Made by a program: the position numbers and the translations under genes. A stretch of 64,000 bases of DNA from Ancylobacter novellus DSM 506 (lineage in GTDB: Bacteria; Pseudomonadota; Alphaproteobacteria; Rhizobiales; Xanthobacteraceae), in the NCBI RefSeq assembly GCF_000092925.1, contig NC_014217.1:1116001-1180000 (forward strand). The letters are read 5' to 3'. Positions 49,568 to 57,517 of this stretch are shown piece by piece. The notes beneath the pieces are model-generated. The model was not told where the DNA came from. It did no database searches and was given only the letters and a program-made list of their open reading frames with translations. How positions within the stretch are numbered: position 1 is the first letter of the stretch; each line of letters opens with the position of its first letter.

Positions 49568-49600
49568 AAGCCGCTGACCCCGCCGGGTCAGCGGCTTTTT
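49568..49600 (+). terminator. Rho-independent terminator of the second cold-shock gene
   Basis: AAGCCGCTGACCC-cgcc-GGGTCAGCGGCTTTTT, a perfect 13-pair stem followed by a T-run, about 40 bases after the stop. Confidence 0.92.
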
Positions 49601-49628
49601 CATGTCCGCGCGCGGCCGGCTGCCCGTC

Positions 49629-49742
49629 TAGAGCCCTTTCCGTTCGGATGGAACATCCGAACGATAAGAAAGTGCTCTAGATTCAATAGACTGGAGCAAT
49701 TCCTCTTCGATCAGATGATTCCATCTGATCGGGAAATGCTCT
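49629..49742. repeat. dispersed palindromic repeat, copy B
   Basis: Contains the perfect inverted repeat CGTTCGGATG-gaa-CATCCGAACG (49641-49663), then AAAGTGCTCTAGATTCAA, then GATCAGATG-attc-CATCTGATC (49709-49730), ending in AAATGCTCTA. It shares its order of parts and many bases with copy A at 5410-5522. It lies exactly between the cold-shock terminator and the 3' end of the convergent GFA gene. Confidence 0.6.
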
Positions 49743-50154
49743 ACGCGGACCGCCCGTCGAAGGGGGAGGGCGTGAGAGTCGCGGGATCGACGCCCTCGAG
49801 CGCGCGCACATTCACCGCCACCATCGCCTTGCCCTCCGGCGTCGTGGCGCGTGAGAAAGCCTGCACGCCGCAGGTCTCGCAGAACAGATGGCTGATGACG
49901 TGCCGGTTGAAGCGGTATTCGCGCAGCTGCGTGTCGCCGGAGGCGAGGGTGAAGCTCTCCACCGGCGTGAAGGCGAGGATCAGCCCCTTGGTCGAGCAGA
50001 TCGAGCAGTTGCAGGCGACGGTGTGCGACAGATCGAGGCTCGCCTCGAAGCGCACCGCCCCGCAATGGCAGCCGCCGGTGAATCTCTGTGCCGTCGCCGC
50101 TTCCGATTTTCCGTTGCCGCCGGAGCCATTGCCGGCGCCCTGATCCTTCTCCAT
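49741..50154 (-). CDS. GFA family zinc-binding protein
   Basis: A 137-residue member of the glutathione-dependent formaldehyde-activating (GFA) / CENP-V fold family. Zinc ligands are visible as Cys29 and Cys31 in GGCHCGAVRFE, Cys48, Cys50 and Cys53 in CNCSIC, and Cys92 and Cys95 in CETCG. The family name reflects a proposed link to formaldehyde and glutathione, and most members are uncharacterised. No formaldehyde pathway gene is adjacent. The Gly/Ser-rich N-terminus may start later. Confidence 0.9.
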   Translation of the reverse strand: MEKDQGAGNGSGGNGKSEAATAQRFTGGCHCGAVRFEASLDLSHTVACNCSICSTKGLILAFTPVESFTLASGDTQLREYRFNRHVISHLFCETCGVQAFSRATTPEGKAMVAVNVRALEGVDPATLTPSPFDGRSA

Positions 50155-50351
50155 CGGTTCCTCCCCTTGCCGTCGGATCGCATTCCGGGCCGACCCCGTG
50201 GTCCGGAAACGATAACGGCCGGGCGAACCCGGCCGTTGCTGTCCATCCTAGTCCGTCGAAGGCTGGGCTGAACACCCCTCTTGACGCGTTACTGAATCTC
50301 GGTCACGCACGCCAATAACATATTGATATGGCTTGCATTTAAGAAAACGCG

Positions 50352-50801
50352 TCACAGCCTTGCCCGCGCACTGCGCGGTGTCGCCAGCAGAAGGCTCGTT
50401 TCGCTGTTGTTTACGCCGGGGATCAGGCGGATCCGGCGCAACACCGCGTCGAGGTCGGCCAGAGTTGCGGTGCCCAGCTCCACGATCAGGTCCCAGCGGC
50501 CATTGGTCGTGTGGATCGCGGTAACGTCGGGCAGGCCTCCGAGAGCCCGGATCACCCCGTCGGTCACGCGCCCTTCGATCCCGATCATCGTGATGCCGCG
50601 GACGGGCTGGTCGACGGCGTCCGCACGCAGGACGACCGTGTAGCCCACGACCTGGCCGCTACGCTCCAGCCGTTCGAGGCGAACGCGTACCGTCGCGCGG
50701 GAAACGCCGAGATCGCCGGCGAGGTCGGAAATGCTCCGCCGGGCGTTCTGCCGAAGCAAGGTGATCAATCTCTCGTCCAATTCGTCCAAGCGAACGTCCA
50801 C
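50352..50801 (-). CDS. Lrp/AsnC family transcriptional regulator
   Basis: A 149-residue protein with an N-terminal AsnC-type helix-turn-helix (residues 5-50; SISDLAGDLGVSRATVRVRL) and a C-terminal ligand-binding RAM domain (about 68-140). It is divergent from the arginase-ocd genes with a 116-base shared promoter region, so it probably senses an amino acid such as arginine or ornithine and controls them. This regulatory link is inferred from position. Confidence 0.93.
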   Translation of the reverse strand: MDVRLDELDERLITLLRQNARRSISDLAGDLGVSRATVRVRLERLERSGQVVGYTVVLRADAVDQPVRGITMIGIEGRVTDGVIRALGGLPDVTAIHTTNGRWDLIVELGTATLADLDAVLRRIRLIPGVNNSETSLLLATPRSARARL

Positions 50802-50917
50802 TTCGATCCCTCATGCCTATCGAAATGATAAAGCGCGGTAGCTGACTTGCCAATTCTGGGTGTGGGAAGTGCCGCCGCATTACGCTCTTATCGACCCGGC
50901 CGAATCGGAGGGAGCGA
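50802..50917. promoter_or_regulatory. divergent promoter region of the regulator and arginase
   Basis: 116 bases between two divergent start codons. GGAGGGAG at 50908-50915 is very close to the arginase ATG. No clear operator palindrome could be picked out by eye. The regulator, if it acts here, would bind in this stretch. Confidence 0.4.
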
Positions 50918-51835
50918 ATGCACTGCAGGATTTTAGGGGCGCCCGTTCAGGACGGCGCCGGGCGCAAGGGATGCGAGATGGGCCCGAGCGCGCTGCGCGT
51001 CGCCGGACTGGTGGAGGCGTTGCGCGAACTCGGTCACACCGTGGACGATCTCGGCAGGCTGGCGTCGACGCCCGTACCCGCCTCTCATCCCAATCCCCGC
51101 CTGAAATCCCTGCCGGAGATCGCGGGATGGACGGCCGCGCTCGCCGAGGCCGCCTATCGCGCGAGCGACGCCGCGATGCCGATCTTCCTCGGCGGCGATC
51201 ACAGCATCTCCGCCGGTACGCTGGCCGGCGTGGCGCGGCGTGCGGCGGAATCCCGGCGGCCGCTCTTCGTGCTCTGGCTGGATGCGCACACCGATTTCCA
51301 TACGCTCGATAGTTCGACGAGCGGCAATCTGCACGGTGTGCCGCTCGCCTATGCCACCGGCCAGCCGGGCTTCGAGGGCTGTTTCCCGCCGCTCGCCGCC
51401 CGGGTGGAGCCGACCCGCGTCTGCGCCTTCGGGGTTCGCAGCATCGATCCGGCGGAACGCATCGCAGTCGATGAGGCGGGCGTGACCCTGCACGACATGC
51501 GCGCCATAGACGAGCACGGCATCGCCCCGCTGCTGCGCGATTTCCTCGGGCGGGTGAGCGCGGAGGAGGGCCTGCTGCACGTCAGCCTCGACGTCGATTT
51601 TCTCGACCCTTCCATCGCCCCCGCCGTCGGCACCACCGTCCCCGGCGGCGCGACGTTCCGCGAAGCGCACCTCGTCATGGAGATGCTGCACGACAGCGGT
51701 CGCGTCGCCAGCCTCGACCTGGTCGAGCTCAATCCCTTTCTCGACGAGCGCGGGCGTACCGCAACCCTGATGGTCGACCTCGTCGCGAGCCTCATGGGCC
51801 GCCGCATCATGGACCGGCCCACGCGGAGCTATTGA
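50918..51835 (+). CDS. rocF: arginase
   Basis: Hydrolyses arginine to ornithine and urea with a two-Mn centre. The 305-residue ureohydrolase has all metal-binding motifs: GGDHS (His95), DAHTDFH (Asp122, His124, Asp126) and SLDVDFLDP (Asp225, Asp227). The SGNLHGVPLA segment favours arginase over agmatinase. It ends one base before the ornithine cyclodeaminase start (TGAGATG arrangement), so the pair should be translated together. Confidence 0.93.
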   Translation: MHCRILGAPVQDGAGRKGCEMGPSALRVAGLVEALRELGHTVDDLGRLASTPVPASHPNPRLKSLPEIAGWTAALAEAAYRASDAAMPIFLGGDHSISAGTLAGVARRAAESRRPLFVLWLDAHTDFHTLDSSTSGNLHGVPLAYATGQPGFEGCFPPLAARVEPTRVCAFGVRSIDPAERIAVDEAGVTLHDMRAIDEHGIAPLLRDFLGRVSAEEGLLHVSLDVDFLDPSIAPAVGTTVPGGATFREAHLVMEMLHDSGRVASLDLVELNPFLDERGRTATLMVDLVASLMGRRIMDRPTRSY

Positions 51836-51836
51836 G

Positions 51837-52902
51837 ATGAAGAACCCCGCCCTGAATATCGTCCCTTTCGTCAGCGTCGAACACATGATGACGCTGGTGC
51901 TGCATGTCGGCATGGAACGCTTTCTGGTCGAGCTCGCCGCGTACATCGAAGAGGATTTCCGCCGCTGGCCCCTCTTCGACAAGACGCCGCGCGTCGCGTC
52001 GCACAGCAGCAACGGCGTGATCGAACTGATGCCGACCAGCGATGGCGAGCTTTACGGCTTCAAATATGTCAACGGCCATCCGCTCAACACGCGCAGCGGC
52101 CGCCAGACCGTGACCGCCTTCGGCGTTCTTGCCGATGTCGGCAGCGGCTATCCAATGCTGCTTACGGAAATGACCATTCTGACGGCCCTGCGCACCGCAG
52201 CCATGTCGGCCGTTGCCGCGCGATACTTGGCGCCTGCCGGGGCTTCCTGCATGGCGATCATCGGCAACGGTGCGCAGTCGGAATTCCAGGCGATGGCGTT
52301 CAAGGCCCTGCTTGGCATCGACAGGCTCAGGCTGTTCGACATCGACGCGTCGGCCCCGCGCCGATGCGCCGCCAACCTTGCTGCCTATGGCTTCGACGTC
52401 GCGATCTGCCGCTCGCCTCAGGAGGCCATCGAGGGGGCGCAGGTGATCACTACGGTCACGGCGGACAAGCAGCATGCCATGATCCTGACCGACAACATGG
52501 TCGGGGCGGGCGTCCACATCAACGCCGTCGGCGGCGACTGTCCCGGCAAGACGGAACTGCACCGCGACATCCTCATGCGGGCCGAGATTTTCGTGGAGTA
52601 TCCGCCGCAGACGCGGATCGAGGGCGAGATCCAGCAACTGGCGGCCGACCACCCGGTCACCGAGCTGTGGCAGGTCATTTCCGGCCGGGCGCCGGGACGA
52701 AGGGCAGATCACCGTGTTCGACTCGGTCGGCTTCGCGATCGAGGATTTCTCGGCCCTGCGCTACGTGCGCGACAAGATCCGATCGACCAACTTCTATGAC
52801 AGGCTCGATCTGCTGGCAGACCCTGACGAGCCGCGCGATCTGTTCGGCATGCTGCTGAGGCACGCCGCTGTGCGCGCCAACGACCCACGCGACGGCCTCT
52901 GA
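51837..52902 (+). pseudogene. ocd: ornithine cyclodeaminase, frameshifted near the 3' end
   Basis: Converts ornithine to proline and ammonia. Residues 1 to about 288 read as a normal cyclodeaminase, with FKYVNGHPLNTRSG, the NAD-binding IIGNGAQSEFQ and INAVGGDCPGKTELH. After SGRAPGR (about 52700) the frame turns into Arg-rich nonsense ending at 52799. The family's C-terminal block VFDSVGFAIEDFSALRYVRD continues in the +1 frame from about 52699 to a stop at 52902. A net +1 (or -2) change explains both halves, and the joined protein would be about 355 residues, the normal length. Either a real mutation or a sequence error. Confidence 0.9.
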
Positions 52903-53216
52903 CACCGGCTGCGGAGAGGGGAACTCCACGGCGACCTGCGCGATGTCCGGCATCGCCGGCAGAAGCGGTTGAGCTGCCAGTCACCGCCCTCGTTCACAGT
53001 CGCCGCTATCTTCCCGCCGACGATCCGGACGCTAGTTATGGAAGAGTCGCCGGAACGAGGCCAATGGGCTCCGGTGGTTGGGAGAGCGAGCGCTTCCGCC
53101 GTGCCGGAAGGCTCGCCATGTCCGCCAATTATCTGAGAAGCATCATCCGCAAGCTCGGCAGCATTGCCAGCCCACGAGGGAAGAGGAGGCGGCGGCCGCG
53201 CGGCTTCCGGTCTCGA
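52903..53216. other. intergenic stretch after ocd
   Basis: No firmly supported gene. The only candidate is a 37-codon plus-strand frame at 53118-53231 listed separately. No terminator was recognised after ocd. Confidence 0.35.
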
Positions 53217-53231
53217 TCAGCGGGTCACTAG
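53118..53231 (+). CDS. possible very small basic protein
   Basis: ATG at 53118 with GGAAGG at 53105-53110 opens a 37-residue frame starting MSANYLRSIIRKLGS and ending in a strongly Arg-rich tail. The start-to-ribosome-site spacing is good. Nothing else supports it, and it overlaps the 3' end of the opposite small gene by 15 bases. Confidence 0.25.
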   Translation: MSANYLRSIIRKLGSIASPRGKRRRRPRGFRSRSAGH

Positions 53232-53462
53232 CTCGGAACGAGGCGGCGTGCGTCTCGCGCGGCTGTCATTCGCGGGAACGATCAAGCTGTTCTCCAGATC
53301 CCGATGCGCCGCTTCCAGGCGCCGCCACGTCGCCTGCGAAACGCTGATCAGGTTGCGCCGCTCCTTCGAGGTGAGCGCGGGATTGCGTGCCATCGAGACG
53401 AGGTGAGCGTACTCCTCAAGCTCGATATCGATTACCAACAGAAGTTCACGGATCGTCGGCAT
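53217..53462 (-). CDS. small helical hypothetical protein
   Basis: An 81-residue product beginning MPTIRELLLVIDIELEEYAH, predicted mostly alpha-helical and rich in Glu, Leu and Arg, with no membrane segment. GGGAGGA lies eight bases upstream of the ATG, a strong ribosome binding site. No family was recognised. It is a lone gene between ocd and the amidohydrolase. Confidence 0.6.
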   Translation of the reverse strand: MPTIRELLLVIDIELEEYAHLVSMARNPALTSKERRNLISVSQATWRRLEAAHRDLENSLIVPANDSRARRTPPRSELVTR

Positions 53463-53581
53463 TCTGTCCTCCCATCCGCCCCAATTTCATCGACGTGGCA
53501 CGTCGGGGCGGCTTTGGTGGGAGGAACGCCGCGCGTTTTGCTTCTGTTCCTCTGGGCAGTTGTGCACGTTGCCCCGCCAAC

Positions 53582-54535
53582 CTAAAGGCCCAGCAATCGC
53601 TCGGCATTGCCGTGGCAAACCTTGGCGCGCGTTTCCTCGCCGATCGGGGCGGTCTCGATGAATTTTGAGGCCAGCTGCGGATCCTCATAGGGATAGTCGA
53701 CCGAGAACATCACGTTGTCGTCGCTCAGCGCCTGAAGAGCCGCCACGAGCGGTGCCGGGTCGCACACCCCGGAGGTGGTGACGGCAATGTTGCGTTTGAT
53801 GATCGCCGATGGAAGCGCATCCGGCGCGAGCTTCTCTCCGAGGTCGAATTCCCTCCGGCTGTCGAGGCGCCACAGAAGGAAGGGGAGGGTCTCGCCCATG
53901 TGGCCAAGAATGACTTTCGCTCCAGGAAAGCGCGTGAAGGTGCCGCCGAAGACGAGCCGCAACGCATGTGCCGCGGTTTCCGCGGTCCAGGCCCAGATAG
54001 GGCCGCCCAATTCCGGGCGGTGTGCAAACATCGCCGGACTGTCGGCCATGTTGCCGGGATGCAGATAGACCGGGACATCCAGCTCCTGCACGCGCTCCCA
54101 GAACGGCGCGTACTGGTCCTCATCGAGATAATGCCCGTTGGTCTGGCCATTGATGAGCGCGCCTCGGAACCCGAGTTCCCTGACAGCTCGCTCGAGCTCC
54201 GTAGCGGCCGCCTCGGCGTCCTGCATCGCGAGATGAGCGAAGCCGGCGTAGCGGCTCGGTCGTTTTTGCACCTCGCGTGCGAGGAAGTCGTTGGCGCCGC
54301 GGGCGAGCCGGATCGCCTCTCCGGTGTCGCGTACGCCCTGAACCCCCGGCGTGGTGACCGAAAGCACCATAAGATCTATCTCGGCCCGATCCATCATTTC
54401 GAGCCGCAACTCGTCGAAATCGGCCAGACGACGTTCGATATCGGCAAAGAGCGCGTCGCTCTGTGTCGGCCTGGCCACGTACTTTCCGGCGAGCTCTGGC
54501 GTCGTGAAGTGCTCTTCGAGGGCGATCTTGCGCAT
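53582..54535 (-). CDS. amidohydrolase family protein, resorcylate decarboxylase-like
   Basis: A 317-residue amidohydrolase_2 TIM-barrel protein. The N-terminus KIALEEHFTTPE matches the gamma-resorcylate/2,3-dihydroxybenzoate decarboxylase group, with metal ligands expected at Glu7, His9, His159 (VYLHPGN) and Asp280 (FSVDYPYE); His212 is in ILGHMGETLPF. These non-oxidative decarboxylases release CO2 from hydroxybenzoates. No neighbouring aromatic-pathway gene supports a particular substrate. The start at 54533-54535 fits the family N-terminus. Confidence 0.85.
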   Translation of the reverse strand: MRKIALEEHFTTPELAGKYVARPTQSDALFADIERRLADFDELRLEMMDRAEIDLMVLSVTTPGVQGVRDTGEAIRLARGANDFLAREVQKRPSRYAGFAHLAMQDAEAAATELERAVRELGFRGALINGQTNGHYLDEDQYAPFWERVQELDVPVYLHPGNMADSPAMFAHRPELGGPIWAWTAETAAHALRLVFGGTFTRFPGAKVILGHMGETLPFLLWRLDSRREFDLGEKLAPDALPSAIIKRNIAVTTSGVCDPAPLVAALQALSDDNVMFSVDYPYEDPQLASKFIETAPIGEETRAKVCHGNAERLLGL

Positions 54536-54579
54536 ACCCGCTTCCCAGCTCGTATGAGGGCTTCTTGCAACCGGGATGA

Positions 54580-55152
54580 TTACTTGGGTACGGGGCAAGC
54601 CTCTGCCGGTGACTTCGCGATCTTGAGCTGCTCCATCATGAATTCGGCATTGCTTCTGGAATCGGCCAGGAGAGCCCCCGACCAGTAGGCGGTCTTGCAC
54701 GTCGCCGTGTCGCAATTGCCGCCGGCCGTCTGCCATTCGCCGGTGCGCACCACGTCGCAGGCGCAGATCGCCTTGTCGGGATTGGCGGGATCGACTGTGC
54801 AGATCTTGTTGAGGCACTGCGACCAGGGCGTTCCGCTTTCGCACTTCAGCGCCTTCTTGCCGCCTTCGAACTGCGTGAGCGCGAACTGCGAGTAGACCGT
54901 GCGAACCCCCTCCGCGTCAGTACTCGGCTTGACCGTGTCACATTCGACGGTTGCGAGATTCGGTCCCTCCTGGACGTCGCAAACGCAGATCGAGACATTC
55001 GAATTGCCGGGCTGCGGGACGCAGGGGGCCGAGGTGCAAAGCGCAAATTGCTGGTTGCAAAGATAGTTCTTTGCCGTCGCCTCTTGCACGAAGCCGGTAG
55101 CCGCCGCCATGCCTGAAATCGCCAGTGCAAACCCCAACATCATCCAGCGCAT
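54580..55152 (-). CDS. secreted Cys-rich protein with duplicated module
   Basis: A 190-residue protein with a signal peptide ending near ATAKN. Fourteen cysteines are present. Two modules share the pattern C-x4-C-x11-C-x-C-x(12-14)-C-D-T: the first around TSAPCVPQPGNSNVSICVCD and the second around LNKICTVDPANPDKAICACD. Both have an extra Cys six to eight residues before. The pattern suggests several disulfides in the periplasm or outside. No family was recognised. It is 45 bases upstream of the amidohydrolase gene on the same strand. Confidence 0.75.
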   Translation of the reverse strand: MRWMMLGFALAISGMAAATGFVQEATAKNYLCNQQFALCTSAPCVPQPGNSNVSICVCDVQEGPNLATVECDTVKPSTDAEGVRTVYSQFALTQFEGGKKALKCESGTPWSQCLNKICTVDPANPDKAICACDVVRTGEWQTAGGNCDTATCKTAYWSGALLADSRSNAEFMMEQLKIAKSPAEACPVPK

Positions 55153-55454
55153 CGGAAAGCTCCCCGTTCCATTTATGATTTTAGATTACCGGCAGCATGG
55201 AAAAATAACAGCAACCGCCGGGTTGCCTCGAAGCGTGACGAAGCTACAGGGCGTTCATGGCCTGGTCGTCGGCGGCGATAGCTCGGGACTTTGCCAGTCG
55301 CCCCGACATTCGCCGCGCAATCGTCGTGAGCACTTGGAATTCGCCGCGTCACGCCGGGATGTCGCCGCGTCCGTGGCGAGACGCGCCGACACTTGTTCGT
55401 TGCCATTTTGTTGGCTACTGCAGGTGGAGATACGAAATAAGAAGCACATCGCCA
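55153..55454. other. divergent intergenic region before the glycan operon
   Basis: 302 bases without a supported gene, between the Cys-rich gene and the FkbM gene. GGGGAG just upstream of the Cys-rich start is a good ribosome binding site, and the AT-rich patch around 55175-55210 probably contains its promoter. No strong ribosome site was seen before the FkbM start. Confidence 0.4.
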
Positions 55455-56888
55455 ATGGACCTTCACAAGGCTTTCGAGGGAGGACGCAAGCAAGGTTTGC
55501 TCGTTCGCCAGCGCGATTGCGCGCGCGCCGCGGGGGCCCATGGTGAGGTTGCGCTCGGCGCCCCTGAAAAGCCGGCATTGCACGTCTCGGCGGCAGACAC
55601 GTCGATGCAGCCGGCTATGCCGGACGAAGAAGTTCCCCAGCCTCGCCGTAAGAGGCCCCTTCGCAAACTGTTGGGGTTCCTGCGTCCCATAGAACGTCGC
55701 ATTCGCGCGAGCATGCTGAAGCGGATCGCGGCCGGAGTGGATGCGTCCCGACTCGGCGCGACCCTCGATGCCAGCCTGCGGGAATCGGCGGCCGCCATCG
55801 ACGTGCAATTGCGAGCGTCGACTGAAAACATAGAGCGACAACTGCGGATATTGACCGAAGGCGCGGATTCGCAACTGAAGAACCTGTCCGCGTCGCTGTC
55901 CTTGCTCCGGGCCCATGAAATAGTCCGCCAGCTGGCCACCGAACATCGCTTCGATGCCGTCGACGCGCGCTTTGACAAGATATCCGGCGGGTTCGGTCCG
56001 ATCCACCGGCGGTTCGATGTTGTCGACGAGAGTCTGAACGCCCTTTGCCGGCAGGCCCGTGCGTCCATCGACCTGATGGGGCACGCATTGCGCCGCCGGG
56101 TTATCCCCTTGTCCCACGAAGTCCTCTGCCGCACCTCCTTCGGTTGGCTGCTGGCCGACGGCGAAGATCTCCCGCTCATAGCGGCCATGGCTGAAGCCGG
56201 CGACGCCCTCGAACCTGGCACCTCGCAGGTCATCCAGAACATTCTCGGCGAAGGTGACGCCGCCCTCGATGTCGGCGCTCATATCGGCACCCTTACCCTC
56301 GTCATGGCCGCCAAGGTCGGCAGGCAGGGCCGTGTGATGGCTTTCGAGCCGACGCCGCGCACCGCGGAGCTGCTGCGCAAGTCCGTGCAGTTGCACGACC
56401 TCGACCAAGTCATCACCGTGGTCGAGACGGCCGTCGGCGCCGCCAACGGGACCGGCCGTCTTCATCTCGGGCTCACCTCGGGGCACAACAGCCTGCTGCC
56501 CGTTCCCGAGGGCGAGGGTTCGGTCGATGTGCCGGTCGCTCCCCTCGACGCGCTGGTGCCGGAAACTGTCGTTCCTCGGCTCGTCAAGATCGACGTCGAA
56601 GGCAATGAGATGGACGTATTGCGGGGCATGGAGGGGATCCTTGCCCGCGCGCCCATGGTTGCGCTGATCGTCGAATTCGGTCCGAGCCATCTTCGCCGCA
56701 GCGGCATTGCCTCCGCCGACTGGCTGGATGCCTTCGTCCGGCACGGCTTCACGCCCTGGATGATCGACGAAACCGACGGCTCGATCTCTGCGGCCAGGCT
56801 TTCGGCGATCGAATCCATGGACTCCATCAATCTCCTGATGCTGCCCGACGAGCCGGGGCGGTGGCCCTTGCTGAGGGTCAGGTCATGA
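55455..56888 (+). CDS. FkbM family methyltransferase with long N-terminal helical region
   Basis: Up to 477 residues. The C-terminal half is a SAM-dependent FkbM methyltransferase: DVGAHIGTLTLVMAAK (from about 268), VMAFEPTPRTAELL and VKIDVEGNEMDVLRGM. The first 250 residues are charged, with probable amphipathic or coiled-coil segments (SLRESAAAIDVQLRASTENI). Such enzymes commonly O-methylate sugars of surface glycans. The start is uncertain because no ribosome site precedes 55455; ATGs downstream are possible. It overlaps the next gene by four bases and leads a six-gene operon. Confidence 0.85.
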   Translation: MDLHKAFEGGRKQGLLVRQRDCARAAGAHGEVALGAPEKPALHVSAADTSMQPAMPDEEVPQPRRKRPLRKLLGFLRPIERRIRASMLKRIAAGVDASRLGATLDASLRESAAAIDVQLRASTENIERQLRILTEGADSQLKNLSASLSLLRAHEIVRQLATEHRFDAVDARFDKISGGFGPIHRRFDVVDESLNALCRQARASIDLMGHALRRRVIPLSHEVLCRTSFGWLLADGEDLPLIAAMAEAGDALEPGTSQVIQNILGEGDAALDVGAHIGTLTLVMAAKVGRQGRVMAFEPTPRTAELLRKSVQLHDLDQVITVVETAVGAANGTGRLHLGLTSGHNSLLPVPEGEGSVDVPVAPLDALVPETVVPRLVKIDVEGNEMDVLRGMEGILARAPMVALIVEFGPSHLRRSGIASADWLDAFVRHGFTPWMIDETDGSISAARLSAIESMDSINLLMLPDEPGRWPLLRVRS

Positions 56889-57517
56889 CGCCCATCGTCA
56901 TCCTTGGCGCCGGCGGCCATGGCCGCGTGGTTCAGGAACTGATCCGTGCCCTCGGCATCTACGAGGTCGTAGGCTTTCTCGATCGGGGCGAGCCCGGCCT
57001 ACGACCGGGCGGCGTGCGCGTGCTCGGCGGCGACGACATGCTGCCGGAGCTCCACAGACAGGGTGTTCGGCACGCCTTCGCCGCCGTCGGGGCCAACGCT
57101 CTGCGCGAGCGGATAGGAAACGATCTGCGGCGCATGGACATGGAGCAGCCGTCGCTGGTTCATCCCACTGCCTTCCTGGCGCCGAGCGCTCGCGTGTCGG
57201 AAGGTGCGCTCGTCATGGCGCGGGCGGTCGTCGGCACGGATGCGAGGCTCGCGCCTTTCGCCATCCTGAATACCGGCGCCATCGTGGACCACGACGCCGA
57301 TCTTGGCATCGCCTGTCACGTTGCGCCGGGCTGTGCGCTCGCCGGCAACGTGACCGTCGGGGCCAGGACGCTGATAGGTGTCGGCTCCTCGGTCCGGCCG
57401 GAGATAACCATCGGAGCGGATGTCGTCATCGGCGCCGGGTCGGCCGTCGTGCGCGACATCGAGGATGGCGCACGGGTTGCCGGCGCACCGGCCCGTCCTC
57501 TCGGGAGCCGGTCGTGA
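56885..57517 (+). CDS. NeuD/PglD-like sugar O- or N-acyltransferase
   Basis: A 210-residue protein with an N-terminal Rossmann-like domain (IVILGAGGHGRVVQELIRA) and a C-terminal left-handed beta-helix of hexapeptide repeats. The likely catalytic His136 is in GAIVDHDADLG, as in PglD and PerB. This family acetylates UDP- or GDP-linked amino sugars. With the aminotransferase at 60882 it could form an N-acetylated 4-amino sugar such as N-acetylperosamine, which is inferred from family and context. It overlaps both neighbours by four bases. Confidence 0.88.
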   Translation: MTPIVILGAGGHGRVVQELIRALGIYEVVGFLDRGEPGLRPGGVRVLGGDDMLPELHRQGVRHAFAAVGANALRERIGNDLRRMDMEQPSLVHPTAFLAPSARVSEGALVMARAVVGTDARLAPFAILNTGAIVDHDADLGIACHVAPGCALAGNVTVGARTLIGVGSSVRPEITIGADVVIGAGSAVVRDIEDGARVAGAPARPLGSRS

